A stretch of 62,694 nucleotides of DNA from Deltaproteobacteria bacterium (GCA_021737785.1 JAIPDI010000033.1:1-62694); one strand, 5' to 3'. Numbered from the stretch's first letter, positions 9,013 to 18,200 are shown. A program made the numbers and translations. Notes: generated by a model from the sequence alone, not told the origin.

Positions 9013-10281
9013 TCAACGCTGACGAGCGACCGTTTTTTTTACGCAATCCAGCATGGCATTCATTTTGTCGTGGGGCCGGTTGAAAAATATGACGAAATAG
9101 TAATACTCGCCCAGACCATCGTCTACGTACCCCACCCTGGTGCGGATTCCCCTGAGTGAACCGGTCTTATAGTAAACCTGATCCTTCTCCGTGAGGAGAC
9201 GTCTGTAGGGCTTGAATCGCTTCAAGACAGCCAGCATGTCTAGGGCGGAGAGGCGGTTCTGCCTCGAAATCCCTGATCCCTCCACGATCTTCATGTTCTG
9301 CAGTCCGATCTTTGTTCCGGCAAAATCCGTGACCGCCTCAATCCCCTTGGTCAAGCTCGCCGGCGGCCCGTATGTTGCAGCGCCCAGGACCAGAAAGAGT
9401 TCATTGGCCATGAAATTGCTCGATGATTTCAGCATCTTCTGAACAACCGTTTCCAAGGGGAAGACCGACTCGTAGGTATACACCAGCAAATCGTCAGGCC
9501 CCACCCTCCCAGAACGGACGGAACCGTCGCACGCAACTCCCTTCTCTCTCAAAAAATGAAGGAGCAATTCCCCTGCATAACAGGCCGCACTTTGGGAATC
9601 GTACAAAAACGTGTGGCGACCCGGCTTCAGGCCCAGAGACCGTATCCGATCCCTGGCAAAGGGAATCAGTGGCGTCTGTTTTTCTGAAGAGACAATCTTT
9701 CCATTTCTGTCCCGTTGAAATCCGACGGTATTGAAATTTGCACAGATGGCCCCGACCGGGGCATCATAGGGGTTGGTTGTCCCGTTGCAGCCCGGTATGG
9801 CGATTTCCGTGGAAAAATAGCTCCCATCCAGAATCACCGATCGACATCTGTGAATTTTCGACGAAAGGACATGGGCCAGTTCCTCTAAGACCTCCGAGAC
9901 CAGGAGGGGATCGCCGTATCCTTTCACTTTGAGGTTGTGAAAAACGTCCGTATAGAATTCCGTTCGGAACCTGTAGGACGGCCCGAGCTGTTCGAGGGCT
10001 GCGAGGGCGGTCAACACCTTGAGGGTCGATGCCGGAATGAACTTCTTCTTTTCGTTCTTCCGGTGGAGAATCCTTCCACGCGGGTCTGCAATCAGGAAGG
10101 CATCTGTTGCGGTGATGTTTGCCAGGCAGGGGAGGCTCTGTTTACTGCCGGCAAAAGGGGGCTGAACAAGGAAGACCCCTGTGAGCGCCATCCCCAGTCC
10201 GATCGCCCGCAGGGTTTTCCTTCCATAGCGGGCAAAGGCACAGCCGATTTTGGAGGGGGGTTTCAACAGGGGGCCTGACAT
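9013..10281 (-). CDS. dacB: D-alanyl-D-alanine carboxypeptidase/endopeptidase (PBP4, peptidase S13)
   Basis: A 422-residue low-molecular-mass penicillin-binding protein of the S13/PBP4 type, exported to the periplasm (hydrophobic segment IGLGMALTGVFLVQPPFAG after a basic N terminus). The three active-site motifs are visible: SxxK in PASTLKVL, SxN in SSNFMAN and KTG in YYKTGSLRG. The family removes the terminal D-Ala from peptidoglycan stem peptides or cleaves cross-links. A large insertion between SxxK and SxN is a family feature. It sits five bases after a lytic transglycosylase gene, so two murein-remodelling enzymes appear co-transcribed. Confidence 0.9.
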   Translation of the reverse strand: MSGPLLKPPSKIGCAFARYGRKTLRAIGLGMALTGVFLVQPPFAGSKQSLPCLANITATDAFLIADPRGRILHRKNEKKKFIPASTLKVLTALAALEQLGPSYRFRTEFYTDVFHNLKVKGYGDPLLVSEVLEELAHVLSSKIHRCRSVILDGSYFSTEIAIPGCNGTTNPYDAPVGAICANFNTVGFQRDRNGKIVSSEKQTPLIPFARDRIRSLGLKPGRHTFLYDSQSAACYAGELLLHFLREKGVACDGSVRSGRVGPDDLLVYTYESVFPLETVVQKMLKSSSNFMANELFLVLGAATYGPPASLTKGIEAVTDFAGTKIGLQNMKIVEGSGISRQNRLSALDMLAVLKRFKPYRRLLTEKDQVYYKTGSLRGIRTRVGYVDDGLGEYYYFVIFFNRPHDKMNAMLDCVKKTVARQR

Positions 10282-10286
10282 GGAAT

Positions 10287-10877
10287 TTATCGGGTCTTTG
10301 CCTGGTAGGTTTCATAATACCGCATCACCCGCTTTATAAATTCCCGGGTCTCGGGAAACGGGGGGACCCCCTTATGAGATTCCACGCAATTCGGCCCTGC
10401 ATTGTAGGCAGCCAGGGTCAGGATCTTGTCATCATTAAATCGCTTCAGGAGGAGGCTGAGATACCGCACGCCGCCAAATATATTGTCTTCCGGGTCAAAG
10501 GGGTCCGACACCTCCATATCCCCGGCTGTGCCGGGCATCAGCTGCATGAGTCCCTGGGCCCCCTTGGAAGAAACCGCCTGATGATCGAACCCCGATTCGG
10601 CCCTGATAATGGCCTGGATGAAGTGCGGCTCAATTCCGAACTGCGTGGAGGCCTGATGAATAATTCCCCGATAATCATCAAGATATTTGCCAAGGGCCTT
10701 TCGGGACCTCGGGACAAAGATGCGGTAGCGGCTGTCGGTCTTAATGTTGGTAAAATGCCATACCCCGTTCTTGTCCACATATCGGTAGATCTCCCCCTGG
10801 GCGGGTACAGCCATAGAGAGCGACGCCGCAAGGGCCAGGGCGACGGCCAGGCATATCTGTGAAGAAAATGATTTCAC
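10287..10877 (-). CDS. Lytic transglycosylase with SLT domain
   Basis: A 196-residue secreted protein: signal peptide (residues 1-28, ending AQGE), a DUF4124-like [15 protein letters not shown] segment, then an SLT goose-lysozyme domain. The catalytic Glu lies in [25 protein letters not shown]-type context (key blocks [14 protein letters not shown], and LAAYNAGP). The family cleaves murein glycans to 1,6-anhydromuramic ends. Its ATG overlaps the stop of the aldolase gene by 4 bases, and dacB follows after 5 bases. Confidence 0.92.
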   Translation of the reverse strand: MKSFSSQICLAVALALAASLSMAVPAQGEIYRYVDKNGVWHFTNIKTDSRYRIFVPRSRKALGKYLDDYRGIIHQASTQFGIEPHFIQAIIRAESGFDHQAVSSKGAQGLMQLMPGTAGDMEVSDPFDPEDNIFGGVRYLSLLLKRFNDDKILTLAAYNAGPNCVESHKGVPPFPETREFIKRVMRYYETYQAKTR

Positions 10878-11515
10878 CCTAGTTTCTTCCAGTCTGCAAG
10901 GAACTTTTCCAGTCCGATCTCTGTCAACGGGTGCCGGACCAACTGCTGAATCACCTTGAAGGGAATGGTGGCGATGTCGGCGCCCATGAGGGCCGCATCC
11001 AACACGTGGATCGGATTGCGAATGCTGGCAACGATCACCTCCGTATCAAATCCGTAGTTTTCATAGATCGTCAGGATCTGCTCAACCAGATCCATTCCCA
11101 CGTGGCTGATGTCATCCAGCCTCCCGACAAAAGGGCTGATGTAAGCGGCCCCGGCCTTGGCGGCCATCAACGCCTGGATTGGTGAAAAACAGAGGGTCAC
11201 ATTGGTCTTGATCCCTTCCCGCGCCAATACGGCAACGGCCTTCAGACCTTCTTCAATCAAAGGGATTTTTACCACTATATTTTCGGCGATCCCGGCCAGG
11301 TCCCGGGCCTCCTTCACCATCCCTTCCGCATCAAGGCCCACCACCTCTGCGCTCACCGGGCCTTCAACCATGTCACATATTTCCCTGATGAGTCCGTTGA
11401 ATTCTCTTCCCTCTTTGGCCACCAGACTCGGATTGGTGGTCACGCCGTCCACCATGCCCAATGCACTGGCCTGTCTGATCTCTTCGATATTTGCCGTATC
11501 TATAAAAAATTTCAT
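10874..11515 (-). CDS. fsa: Transaldolase / fructose-6-phosphate aldolase family
   Basis: A 213-residue small transaldolase (TalC/FSA type). The N terminus [15 protein letters not shown], the [14 protein letters not shown] block, the Schiff-base Lys in NIVVKIPL and the [10 protein letters not shown] block are all present. It is a cytosolic TIM barrel that either moves a dihydroxyacetone unit between sugar phosphates or acts as a fructose-6-phosphate aldolase; members with [11 protein letters not shown] in place of other variants are usually annotated as transaldolase, and I cannot separate the two activities by eye. It is in a run of same-strand genes from dapL to dacB. Confidence 0.9.
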   Translation of the reverse strand: MKFFIDTANIEEIRQASALGMVDGVTTNPSLVAKEGREFNGLIREICDMVEGPVSAEVVGLDAEGMVKEARDLAGIAENIVVKIPLIEEGLKAVAVLAREGIKTNVTLCFSPIQALMAAKAGAAYISPFVGRLDDISHVGMDLVEQILTIYENYGFDTEVIVASIRNPIHVLDAALMGADIATIPFKVIQQLVRHPLTEIGLEKFLADWKKLG

Positions 11516-11568
11516 ATATCCCCCTGTTTTAATATTCCAAATCCTTCAATTCCCACATTCTCAATTTA

Positions 11569-11841
11569 TCAATTTTCGCTATGCGCTTCCGCCTCTATTT
11601 CAAACCGGTCCGCGCACGCCTCGCTGCAAAAAAAATATTCCCTGCCGGCCACGACCCGTCTGACCGCGGTTCGCTTTGGAATATAGGTCTTACAATACGG
11701 GTCCTGGACCATTTCGTCGATCAATCCGCCTTCAGGAGACGGTTCAGTATGTTGATCCGGCGGGTGTTGAACCGGGCCCAGAAATCTTCTAACCAGGCGA
11801 TATGCCACATAGGCCAGAAGTATGAGAATCAGAAATCGCAT
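11569..11841 (-). CDS. Small membrane protein with YHS/TRASH-like cysteine motif
   Basis: A 90-residue protein with one N-terminal membrane segment (FLILILLAYVAYRLV) and a cytosolic or periplasmic tail containing DPYCKTYIP and YFFCSEACADRF, a pattern that resembles a YHS or TRASH-type metal-binding module. Similar short proteins occur widely in Proteobacteria as PP0621-like proteins. Its ATG overlaps the folK stop by one base (TGATG), so it is translationally coupled. The function is unknown; binding of a metal such as copper or zinc is a plausible inference. Confidence 0.7.
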   Translation of the reverse strand: MRFLILILLAYVAYRLVRRFLGPVQHPPDQHTEPSPEGGLIDEMVQDPYCKTYIPKRTAVRRVVAGREYFFCSEACADRFEIEAEAHSEN

Positions 11842-12359
11842 CAGTTGTCGCTCAACAGGATAACGGTCTGCCCTGCCACGCTCAGATCGTCCATCAGTTC
11901 AGACATGCTCCTCCCCTCTACCGGATGGATCAATCCCGGATTCAATTGAGCCATGGGCATGAGGACGAACCTTCTTTGATGCATCAACGGGTGCGGTATC
12001 CTCAGGTTACTCTCCTCTATTATCTTGTCCCCATAGAGAAGAATATCCAGATCGATGACTCGGGGTTCCCATTTCTGTCGTCGGATCCTCCCCATGGCGG
12101 ACTCAATGGATAGCAGGGATTTCAGCAGTTCATGGGGGCCGAGAATTGTTTCAATCCGGATAACGCCATTGACATACCAGTCCTGCGATGTTGCACCCAC
12201 CGGCTCCGTCCGATAAAAGGCGGACCTGCCCGTCACCGTACATCCATTGATTTGATGAATCAATTCAATTGCTTTACGGCAGTTGTTCAATGTGTCTCCC
12301 ACATTCGAGCCGATCCCGATATAGGCCGTCTCAATCGCGAATGAAGGGTCTTGGATCAC
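11841..12359 (-). CDS. folK: 6-hydroxymethyl-7,8-dihydropterin pyrophosphokinase
   Basis: A 172-residue HPPK, the usual size. It transfers pyrophosphate from ATP to 6-hydroxymethyl-dihydropterin in folate synthesis. Signature blocks are YIGIGSNVGD at the N terminus, FYRTEPVGATSQDWYVNGV and the PRVIDLDILLYGD box, which contains the two Mg2+-binding Asp residues, followed by IPHPLMHQRRFVLMPM. It starts on the base after the dapL stop codon and couples to the small YHS-like gene downstream. Confidence 0.95.
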   Translation of the reverse strand: MIQDPSFAIETAYIGIGSNVGDTLNNCRKAIELIHQINGCTVTGRSAFYRTEPVGATSQDWYVNGVIRIETILGPHELLKSLLSIESAMGRIRRQKWEPRVIDLDILLYGDKIIEESNLRIPHPLMHQRRFVLMPMAQLNPGLIHPVEGRSMSELMDDLSVAGQTVILLSDN

Positions 12360-13538
12360 TTAAAACCTCATTCCCTTCACCCGGCCCAGGGCCTCTGACA
12401 GTCTCTCCTTCTTCTGGGTCAGTGCGATCCGGAAATATCCCTCTCCGGGGTCACCAAACCCATTGCCCGGGGTCACCACAACCCCTGCCTCTTCCAATAA
12501 CCGGGTCGCCAACTGCGTAGAGGTGTACCCCTGCGGCACGTTTACCCACAGATAGAAGGTCGCCCTGGGAGACATCACCTCGAATCCCGCATCTCTTAGG
12601 CCCTGAACCATAATGTCCCGACGCCCCTGGTAAACCTGTGTCATCTCCCTCACACAGGTATCACCCCCCTTTAGGGCCGCTATCCCGGCCCGTTGAACCG
12701 CCTGAAACACACCCGAATCGATGTTGCTCTTGATTGCCCCCAGACCCTCCATCCCTTCCCGGTTCCCCACAGCAAACCCGATGCGCCATCCGGTCATATT
12801 ATAGGTCTTGGATAGGGAATGAAACTCCATGCCCACCTCTTTGGCCCCCTCTGCCTGTAAGAAACTGGGGGGTCGGTGATCATCAAAGGCCATTTCCGTG
12901 TAGGCCGCGTCATGGCAGACCATGATATTGTACTTCCGCGCAAAGGCCACCACCGCTTCAAAGAATGACATGTCCGCGACAGCGGAAGTCGGGTTATTGG
13001 GATAGTTGATGAACAGGATCCGAGCACGCTCTGCAATAGATTCTGGGATGGCCGTTAAATCGGGGAGATAGTTATTCTTGTGCAACAGCGGCATAAAAAA
13101 AGAGTCTCCCCCGGCAAAGAGCGTGGCAATATGGTACACCGGATAGGCGGGGGTGGGAACCAGGGCGACATCGCCGGGATCGATAAAGGCCAAGGGAAGA
13201 TGGGCCAACCCCTCTTTGCTTCCGATAGCCGAGACCACCTCTTTTTCCGGATCCAGATTCACGCCAAACCGCTCCCGGTACCACCCGGCGACCGCATCCT
13301 TGAAATCGTTCATGCCCGAATAGGACGGATACCTGTGGTTTGCCGGGTCATCTATGGCATGCTTCATCTCCTCAATAATGTGCTGAGGGGTAGGCAGATC
13401 AGGATCTCCCACCCCCAGATCGATAATGTCAACCCCTTTAGCCTTGACCTCGGCCTTTTTCCGGTCAATCTCCTTAAACAGATAGGGTGGGAGTTGTTTT
13501 AATCGTTGGGCCTTCTCAAACAGTTTCATATTATTCAT
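12360..13538 (-). CDS. dapL: LL-diaminopimelate aminotransferase (class I/II aminotransferase)
   Basis: A 392-residue PLP-dependent aminotransferase. The block DLGVGDPDLPTPQHII, the Asp of INYPNNPTSA, the Tyr/His loop and the PLP Lys in FHSLSKTYNMTGWR are typical of the DapL2/LL-DAP aminotransferase branch that converts tetrahydrodipicolinate directly to LL-diaminopimelate, by-passing the succinylase steps. dapB, which makes the substrate, lies just upstream on the same strand (13893), which supports this assignment over alanine or aspartate aminotransferase. It heads the folK-containing run. Confidence 0.85.
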   Translation of the reverse strand: MNNMKLFEKAQRLKQLPPYLFKEIDRKKAEVKAKGVDIIDLGVGDPDLPTPQHIIEEMKHAIDDPANHRYPSYSGMNDFKDAVAGWYRERFGVNLDPEKEVVSAIGSKEGLAHLPLAFIDPGDVALVPTPAYPVYHIATLFAGGDSFFMPLLHKNNYLPDLTAIPESIAERARILFINYPNNPTSAVADMSFFEAVVAFARKYNIMVCHDAAYTEMAFDDHRPPSFLQAEGAKEVGMEFHSLSKTYNMTGWRIGFAVGNREGMEGLGAIKSNIDSGVFQAVQRAGIAALKGGDTCVREMTQVYQGRRDIMVQGLRDAGFEVMSPRATFYLWVNVPQGYTSTQLATRLLEEAGVVVTPGNGFGDPGEGYFRIALTQKKERLSEALGRVKGMRF

Positions 13539-13892
13539 TCCCTAATTTGCGCAACTTTAGTACCTTATCGCCAATTTTTCTGGCACAAAAAACAAGAAAA
13601 TCTGTTTGTATCTCAGTACGCCTTATTCTATAGACTCACACCCCGGTGAAACAAGAGCAAAAAATGGTTTCACAGGGCAGGCGGAGCCACCCCGAGTGAA
13701 ACAACACAGAAAAGGTTTCACGGGGCAGGCAAAGAACACAGAGAAAAGGGCATGTTCCCGTTTATTTTCAAAAAAATCCTTTGTGTGCTTTGTGTCTTTG
13801 TTTACCCCGTAGCTTCGGAAAATGGTACTGGGGTGTGAGTCCCGCTTGGGCGGGATTGGCGGCGGTTATCCGCGTGAGTCACTTAACATTTG
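13539..13892. other. Intergenic spacer dapB-dapL, no gene
   Basis: No convincing reading frame is seen. Besides the two hairpin repeats at 13641-13730, the sequence AAAGAACACAGAGAAAAG (about 13731) faces the partly complementary CTTTGTGTGCTTTGTGTC (about 13783), so the RNA could form further hairpins. Confidence 0.5.
13641..13730. repeat. Two tandem hairpin repeats, GTGAAAC..GTTTCAC core
   Basis: Copy 1 (13641-13682) and copy 2 (13690-13730) each begin with CCCCG, continue with GTGAAACAA, and end with GGTTTCAC and GGGCAGGC. Within each copy CCC..GTGAAAC pairs with GTTTCAC..GGG, which makes a hairpin. The A-rich loops differ (AGAGCAAAAAAT against CACAGAAAA). Confidence 0.6.
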
Positions 13893-14696
13893 TCACTTCA
13901 ACCCTAACACATCCTGCATGTCATAAAGGCCCCGGGGTTGCCGGACCACCCATAGGGCCGCCCTTACCGCCCCCCTGGCGAAATTATCCCGGTTATGGGC
14001 CCTGTGGGTCAGTTCCAGTCTCTCACCGATCCCGCCGAACATCACTGTGTGCTCTCCGGTAATATCTCCGGCCCGCCAGGTCTGAATGCCGATTTCCTCA
14101 TCGGTCCGTTCACCGATCATCCCTTTACGTTCGTACACCCCCACCTTTTCCAGGTCCCTGTGGGAGGCATCGGCCAATATCCGGGCCAGCCGCATGGCCG
14201 TTCCGCTCGGCGCATCCTTTTTCAGCCGGTGATGCACCTCCAGAATCTCCATGTCATAATCTGATCCCAGGATCCGGGCCATCTCCCCGGCAATCTTGAA
14301 CATGACATTGACGCCCACGCTCATGTTGGGGGCCAGGACACATCGGAGTGTTCCGGCAAGGGCCTCCACCTCCTTCAACAGGTCTCCGGTGATACCGGTG
14401 GTCCCGACCACCATGGCCAGATCATTATCGGCGGCAACCCTCATATTATCGAGGGTCGCCTGGGGCGCGGTGAAATCGATCAGCACATCCGCCTTCCCGA
14501 TCGATTTCTGCATCGCATCTCCTATGGTGATGCCCAGTTTTCCAGCACCGGCCACCAGGCCCGCATCCTGGCCGACACACGGGTGCCCGGCATGTTCAAA
14601 TGCGCCGCTCAGGGTTGTTTCCGGATTCTGGTGAATCATATGAATGATTCGTTGCCCCATCCGGCCGGCAGCACCGGCAACCGTAACTTGGATCAT
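13893..14696 (-). CDS. dapB: 4-hydroxy-tetrahydrodipicolinate reductase
   Basis: A 267-residue DapB of normal length. It reduces HTPA to tetrahydrodipicolinate with NAD(P)H in lysine and diaminopimelate synthesis. Visible features are the N-terminal Rossmann motif VTVAGAAGRMGQR, the VLIDFTAP and VVGTTGI segments, the catalytic His/Lys block EVHHRLKKDAPSGTA and the C-terminal FARGAVRAALWV. The next enzyme in this route, the aminotransferase DapL, is encoded downstream on the same strand. Confidence 0.96.
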   Translation of the reverse strand: MIQVTVAGAAGRMGQRIIHMIHQNPETTLSGAFEHAGHPCVGQDAGLVAGAGKLGITIGDAMQKSIGKADVLIDFTAPQATLDNMRVAADNDLAMVVGTTGITGDLLKEVEALAGTLRCVLAPNMSVGVNVMFKIAGEMARILGSDYDMEILEVHHRLKKDAPSGTAMRLARILADASHRDLEKVGVYERKGMIGERTDEEIGIQTWRAGDITGEHTVMFGGIGERLELTHRAHNRDNFARGAVRAALWVVRQPRGLYDMQDVLGLK

Positions 14697-14719
14697 GTCC
14701 CCCCCCCGTGGAATAATTA

Positions 14720-14801
14720 GTACCCGAACGGAAACCCGGGAAATCAGAAACAGTGAAATATGAGAAGAGGTTCTGTTAATGTAAATTTTGTTCCATCAAT
14801 T
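14720..14801 (-). repeat. MITE-like element, partial copy (type B)
   Basis: The sequence from GTACCCGAACGGAAA (14720) to GTTCCATCAATT (14801) matches the reverse complement of the right half of the element at 56335-56479, including the block AATGTAAATTTTGTTCC and its complement. The hairpin-bearing end is absent, so the copy is truncated. It lies between dapB and serB. Confidence 0.75.
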
Positions 14802-14942
14802 AGGGTCCGCTCCACACGCTTTGGGCGGCATCGGACAATCCAACCCCTGGCCCCCATACCGCCATAAGAGCTCCTGCATGTCCTTGTACCGAAAATCACC
14901 ATCATTTTCAACGAAATTAAGTAAAATTTCAATACATGCCGA

Positions 14943-16145
14943 TTACGGCCGGCAGCTTAAGGCCTCTGTGACGTCCTCCTCGGTGATCCCCAGGAAGTGA
15001 AGGATGTTTTTCATTCGTGATTTTCCGATCGATGCCCCGGCCGACTGCTCAAGACCTTTCTTGGCGTTGTAGGCGATGCTGAGTCCGGCCTGACCCAGCA
15101 TCAGGGCGTCATTGGCCCCGTCTCCCACTACCACGGTCTGGTCCAGAAGAATCTTTTCGTCGCAGGCGGTCTGATTGACGATCCTGGCCTTCCATGCCGA
15201 ATCAATGACCTCGCCTGCAACTGCTCCGGTCAGGACCCCGTCCTTGATCTCAAGGCGGTTGGAATAACAAAAATGAAATCCCAATTGCTCCTTGAGAGGG
15301 TCTGCAAAAAAATCAAATCCCCCGGTAACCACGCCCAGCTTGTAACCCAGCCACTTCAAGGTAGCGACCAGTTCCTCCACACCATCTGATAAAGGGATGT
15401 GGCTCTTCATTTCGTTGAGAGCTTCAACCTTTAATCCCTTCAGCAGCGCCACACGCTGCCTCAGCGATTCCTCAAAGTCAAATTCTCCCCTCATGGCCTT
15501 TTCAGTAATCCGACTTACCTCATTATACACCCCTGCCCTGCGGGCCATTTCATCAATAATTTCCATGTCTACCAGGGTGCTATCCATATCAAAAAACACG
15601 AGCCGCTTGTTTTTCCGGTACGCCTCCATCTTCTGAAGGGCAAGGTCAATTCCCAAATCCCGGCTCGTAAGCATGATCCTTTCTTTGAGACGGCTCAGGT
15701 TCGGGGCTTCGTTTACATTGATGACCATCTCCATGGATGTTTCACCATGGTGGGTGACCGTGGATATGGTTTGGATATTGACCCTTTCCTCACCCAGTAT
15801 ACTGGAGAGCGCGTAGAGCCCCCGGGTGCCGCCGAAGTGCGTCAGGACAAACAGATTGCGCTCATTGACGGCCCGGACTTCAGCCTCTGAAAACAGCCGG
15901 AAATTCAGTGTCAGCTGAAGCTTGTTTGCCTCGAAAAGAAGATCCTTGATGACGCTGTCCTCGCCGATTTCAACGCGACTCAGGTCAAGGAGGAAGTAGA
16001 GTCCCAGATGGCTCTGCAGCGATGCCTGTTCTATATCCACCACTTCAGCTCCGTGCCTTACCAGGACACCTGTCAAGGTCGCGGTGATTCCGGGCCGGTC
16101 AGGTCCGGCCGCGGTCACCATCAGCAGTCTCTTCATCTCTTCCAT
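14943..16145 (-). CDS. serB: Phosphoserine phosphatase with N-terminal ACT domains
   Basis: About 400 residues from the ATG at 16145, which has AGGAG upstream; a frame opening at 16202 adds 19 residues without a better start. It completes serine synthesis by hydrolysing phosphoserine. Two ACT-type regions occupy about residues 5-165 (VTAAGPDRPGITATLTG, then VLTHFGGTRGLYALSSIL). The HAD phosphatase domain follows: motif I VFFDMDSTLVD (nucleophile Asp), motif II with VVTGGFDFF, and motif III/IV with VVGDGANDALML. The ACT domains probably sense serine. It is upstream of dapB on the same strand, with a MITE-like fragment between. Confidence 0.94.
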   Translation of the reverse strand: MEEMKRLLMVTAAGPDRPGITATLTGVLVRHGAEVVDIEQASLQSHLGLYFLLDLSRVEIGEDSVIKDLLFEANKLQLTLNFRLFSEAEVRAVNERNLFVLTHFGGTRGLYALSSILGEERVNIQTISTVTHHGETSMEMVINVNEAPNLSRLKERIMLTSRDLGIDLALQKMEAYRKNKRLVFFDMDSTLVDMEIIDEMARRAGVYNEVSRITEKAMRGEFDFEESLRQRVALLKGLKVEALNEMKSHIPLSDGVEELVATLKWLGYKLGVVTGGFDFFADPLKEQLGFHFCYSNRLEIKDGVLTGAVAGEVIDSAWKARIVNQTACDEKILLDQTVVVGDGANDALMLGQAGLSIAYNAKKGLEQSAGASIGKSRMKNILHFLGITEEDVTEALSCRP

Positions 16146-16605
16146 CTTCAAGTGCTCCTTATGGGTTGGGTTGGAAAGGAACAGGGTCCGGCGGATTGAC
16201 AATAGCCGATAGTACCCCAGTTTGACTTTCCCGAAAACAAAAAAGGTGCATCTCGATCGATTCTCTAAAACAACTGTGAAAGGCCAATACGCTCTTCACC
16301 ATGATTGACGCCATCCCGCGCAGGGGTCGTTATCAGCTGAATCCAATTGCGTTTGGAAGAGATTAGGCCCTTTGAAAATAATCCCCCACAACCTGCCGAG
16401 AAGTTGGTGCCCTATGGGTAAGTGCCTGTAAAACTTCCGGGAGTTGCGCCATTGCCTTTTTGATTGCGGCTGTGGGCCCCTTTCGGTTAAGGTGGCGTAA
16501 AGGCAAAGATATCCCTCGGCAGCGGGATTCAAGGTGTGAGACACTGAGGATGTTGAAGCCTGTAAACACTGGACTTCTGCAGTTGATGCTGTCCCCGGAC
16601 AGCAG
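16146..16605. other. 460-base stretch with no recognised gene
   Basis: Divergent space between serB and the cysteine-rich gene. A minus-strand frame at 16363-16569 has protein-like composition (LNRKGPTAAIKKAMAQLPEV) but I can place it in no family, it shows no good start, and it may be the remnant of a decayed gene. No promoter stands out to me. Confidence 0.3.
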
Positions 16606-17136
16606 GTGGGGTCGTTAACCCGGATGGTGGTAATCCAGAAAAAGGATGAAAATATCGTCTGTCGTCGCATGGACGAGGCTTTTGGCCTCTATCAGGAACA
16701 TGGAGAGGCTGTTCTCGCCATGTCCGGGATGCAGCGGCTCCTGGACCGCTATAATTCCGCCATAGAACATAGCCAGGAGACGGTGCGACAGACCGGAGTG
16801 GCTGCCGCCTGCAGTCTCTGCGCCGGAAAAACGGGGAGTTGCTGTTTTGAGGAGGTGGAGACATGGTACGATCCGATGCTCCTTCTCACCAATCTCCTGC
16901 TGACCGCCGATCTCCCCCGATCCCGGGAGCTGCCGGGTCAGTGTTTCTTCCTGGGAAAAGAAGGATGTCGATTGCGGGCCCGCTATTCGTTCTGCCTCAA
17001 CTATTTCTGCCCCACGCTTAAGATACGACTCGGGTCCGGCGTGATGAACCTCACGCTCGCTGCCGTTGGACAAGAGCTTGCGGCCGGATGGGAATTGGAG
17101 CAGGCCCTCTATCGATGGTTCAAGGGTAAGCCCTGA
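16606..17136 (+). CDS. Cysteine-rich protein of unknown function
   Basis: At most 176 residues. The start is uncertain: 16606 or the in-frame ATG at 16624, neither with a clear ribosome binding site. The middle and C-terminal parts hold eight cysteines in CSLCAGKTGSCCFEE and GQCFFLGKEGCRLRARYSFC plus NYFCP. This spacing (a CxxC with a CC pair, then C..C..C..C) resembles metal-binding or Fe-S oxidoreductase-like YkgJ proteins, but I cannot confirm that. The N-terminal half is helical (RRMDEAFGLYQEHGEAVLAM). The gene stands alone between two long non-coding spaces. Confidence 0.6.
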   Translation: MGSLTRMVVIQKKDENIVCRRMDEAFGLYQEHGEAVLAMSGMQRLLDRYNSAIEHSQETVRQTGVAAACSLCAGKTGSCCFEEVETWYDPMLLLTNLLLTADLPRSRELPGQCFFLGKEGCRLRARYSFCLNYFCPTLKIRLGSGVMNLTLAAVGQELAAGWELEQALYRWFKGKP

Positions 17137-17571
17137 AAGGCCCCCTGTGACCACTTACGACGGCCCTCTTCCGTTTCCTCGAATTGTGCATACGGGCTTC
17201 TCTCCAAACAATCCCTCCTCAGGCAAGAAAGCGGCCTGTTTCCTGACGCCCGCGTCTTCTGGAAATGATCCTGAACCGATGGTTAGCATGTCTTTATTTC
17301 AATTTTACACTTCGTAAAAATTTTCGACAGGGGAGACCGCGACCCTCTCCGCTGAAAACGTATCTCCGGTTAAAACTTCTTAAGATATCTCGATAGGTTA
17401 AAACATCAAAACATCCTATCTTCTTCTTGGGTCCATTCTATGCATTTGCAAGGTAGATGGGAGTGAACGCAGATTCGCAGAGGATATTCACCTATCAGGG
17501 GCCAGAGAACGGGTTGGGTTGAACGCCAATGATTTATCGATGCGCTTGAGCGTGCTCCACGGGAGGGTGAG
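17137..17571. other. 435-base intergenic stretch
   Basis: No reading frame of interest. The A/T-rich part at about 17290-17430 contains two GGTTAAAAC copies (about 17361 and 17397) that could bear regulatory sites or a promoter for the receiver gene at 17572, but I cannot identify one with confidence. Confidence 0.3.
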
Positions 17572-17988
17572 GTGAACAGGATTCTTGTTGTCGACGACGA
17601 TGACGTCGCTATCCGGCTGCTCTATACAGATGAACTCGCCGAGGAAGGATACGATGTGAGAACGAGGCAGGGCGGACCGGGACTTCTGGAACTGATTGAA
17701 ACAAAGAGACCTGATCTCGTGGTGGTGGATATCACTCCCCGAAAAAACGACGGGAGTGATCTCTTCCAGGACATCCGGAACCTTTGCGATGATCTGCCGG
17801 TTATTCTGTCCACACTCTATTCGAACGGTCAGCCCGATCGGGGGTTGACGGTTAATGATTGTCTTCTGGAAAAATGTTCCAACCTCAGGGAACTGAAAAG
17901 AACCATCGGAAAGACTTTTGGAAGCAATGAGCACTTCCCGCTCCAAGATATGTCCGATTGCCCGTATGGAGAGATGCGTCCTCTGTAA
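17572..17988 (+). CDS. Single-domain response regulator (receiver only)
   Basis: A 138-residue receiver with a GTG start, preceded by GGGAGGGTGAG. The acidic pocket is Asp8-Asp11 (LVVDDDD), the phosphoacceptor is Asp53 in LVVVDITP, a Ser/Thr is in VILSTLYS and the Lys is in LLEKCS. The loop after the phosphoacceptor (DITPRKNDG) is degenerate compared with the usual hydrophobic-Met-Pro. There is no output domain; the 20-residue tail is not recognised. No kinase is adjacent on this side. The protein may act by phosphorylation-dependent binding, as CheY does. Confidence 0.85.
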   Translation: MNRILVVDDDDVAIRLLYTDELAEEGYDVRTRQGGPGLLELIETKRPDLVVVDITPRKNDGSDLFQDIRNLCDDLPVILSTLYSNGQPDRGLTVNDCLLEKCSNLRELKRTIGKTFGSNEHFPLQDMSDCPYGEMRPL

Positions 17989-18055
17989 GGTCTCGTTCGA
18001 ATCGTTTTGACCCTTTTATTCAGCCATGGAGGTCAAAAATTTTTCACACTTCCTC

Positions 18056-18084
18056 TTGACAGTTTCGAATTTCGAATTACTTAT
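18056..18084 (+). promoter_or_regulatory. Possible promoter for the small heat-shock gene cluster
   Basis: TTGACA at 18056-18061 is followed after 17 bases by ACTTAT (18079-18084), a weak -10. The spacer contains the repeat TTTCGAATTTCGAA. It lies about 117 bases upstream of the first ATG. No CIRCE element (TTAGCACTC-N9-GAGTGCTAA) is visible. Confidence 0.35.
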
Positions 18085-18200
18085 TTTGTAACATTCATGG
18101 ATCGGTGCAGCTTCGGAAGAGTCTTGAAGACGATGCTGTTTTTGGGGCTTTTCACCATCAACCAAACTAACCAATTGTAAGATGAAAGGAGGGATGATCC

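Noticed and set aside
13560-13600. TGGCAC near 13580 considered as a sigma54 promoter
   Set aside because: No TTGC-type -12 element at the required spacing.
16363-16569. Minus-strand frame with protein-like composition between serB and the Cys-rich gene
   Set aside because: No plausible start or ribosome binding site and no recognised family; a long non-coding gap with random frames is as likely.
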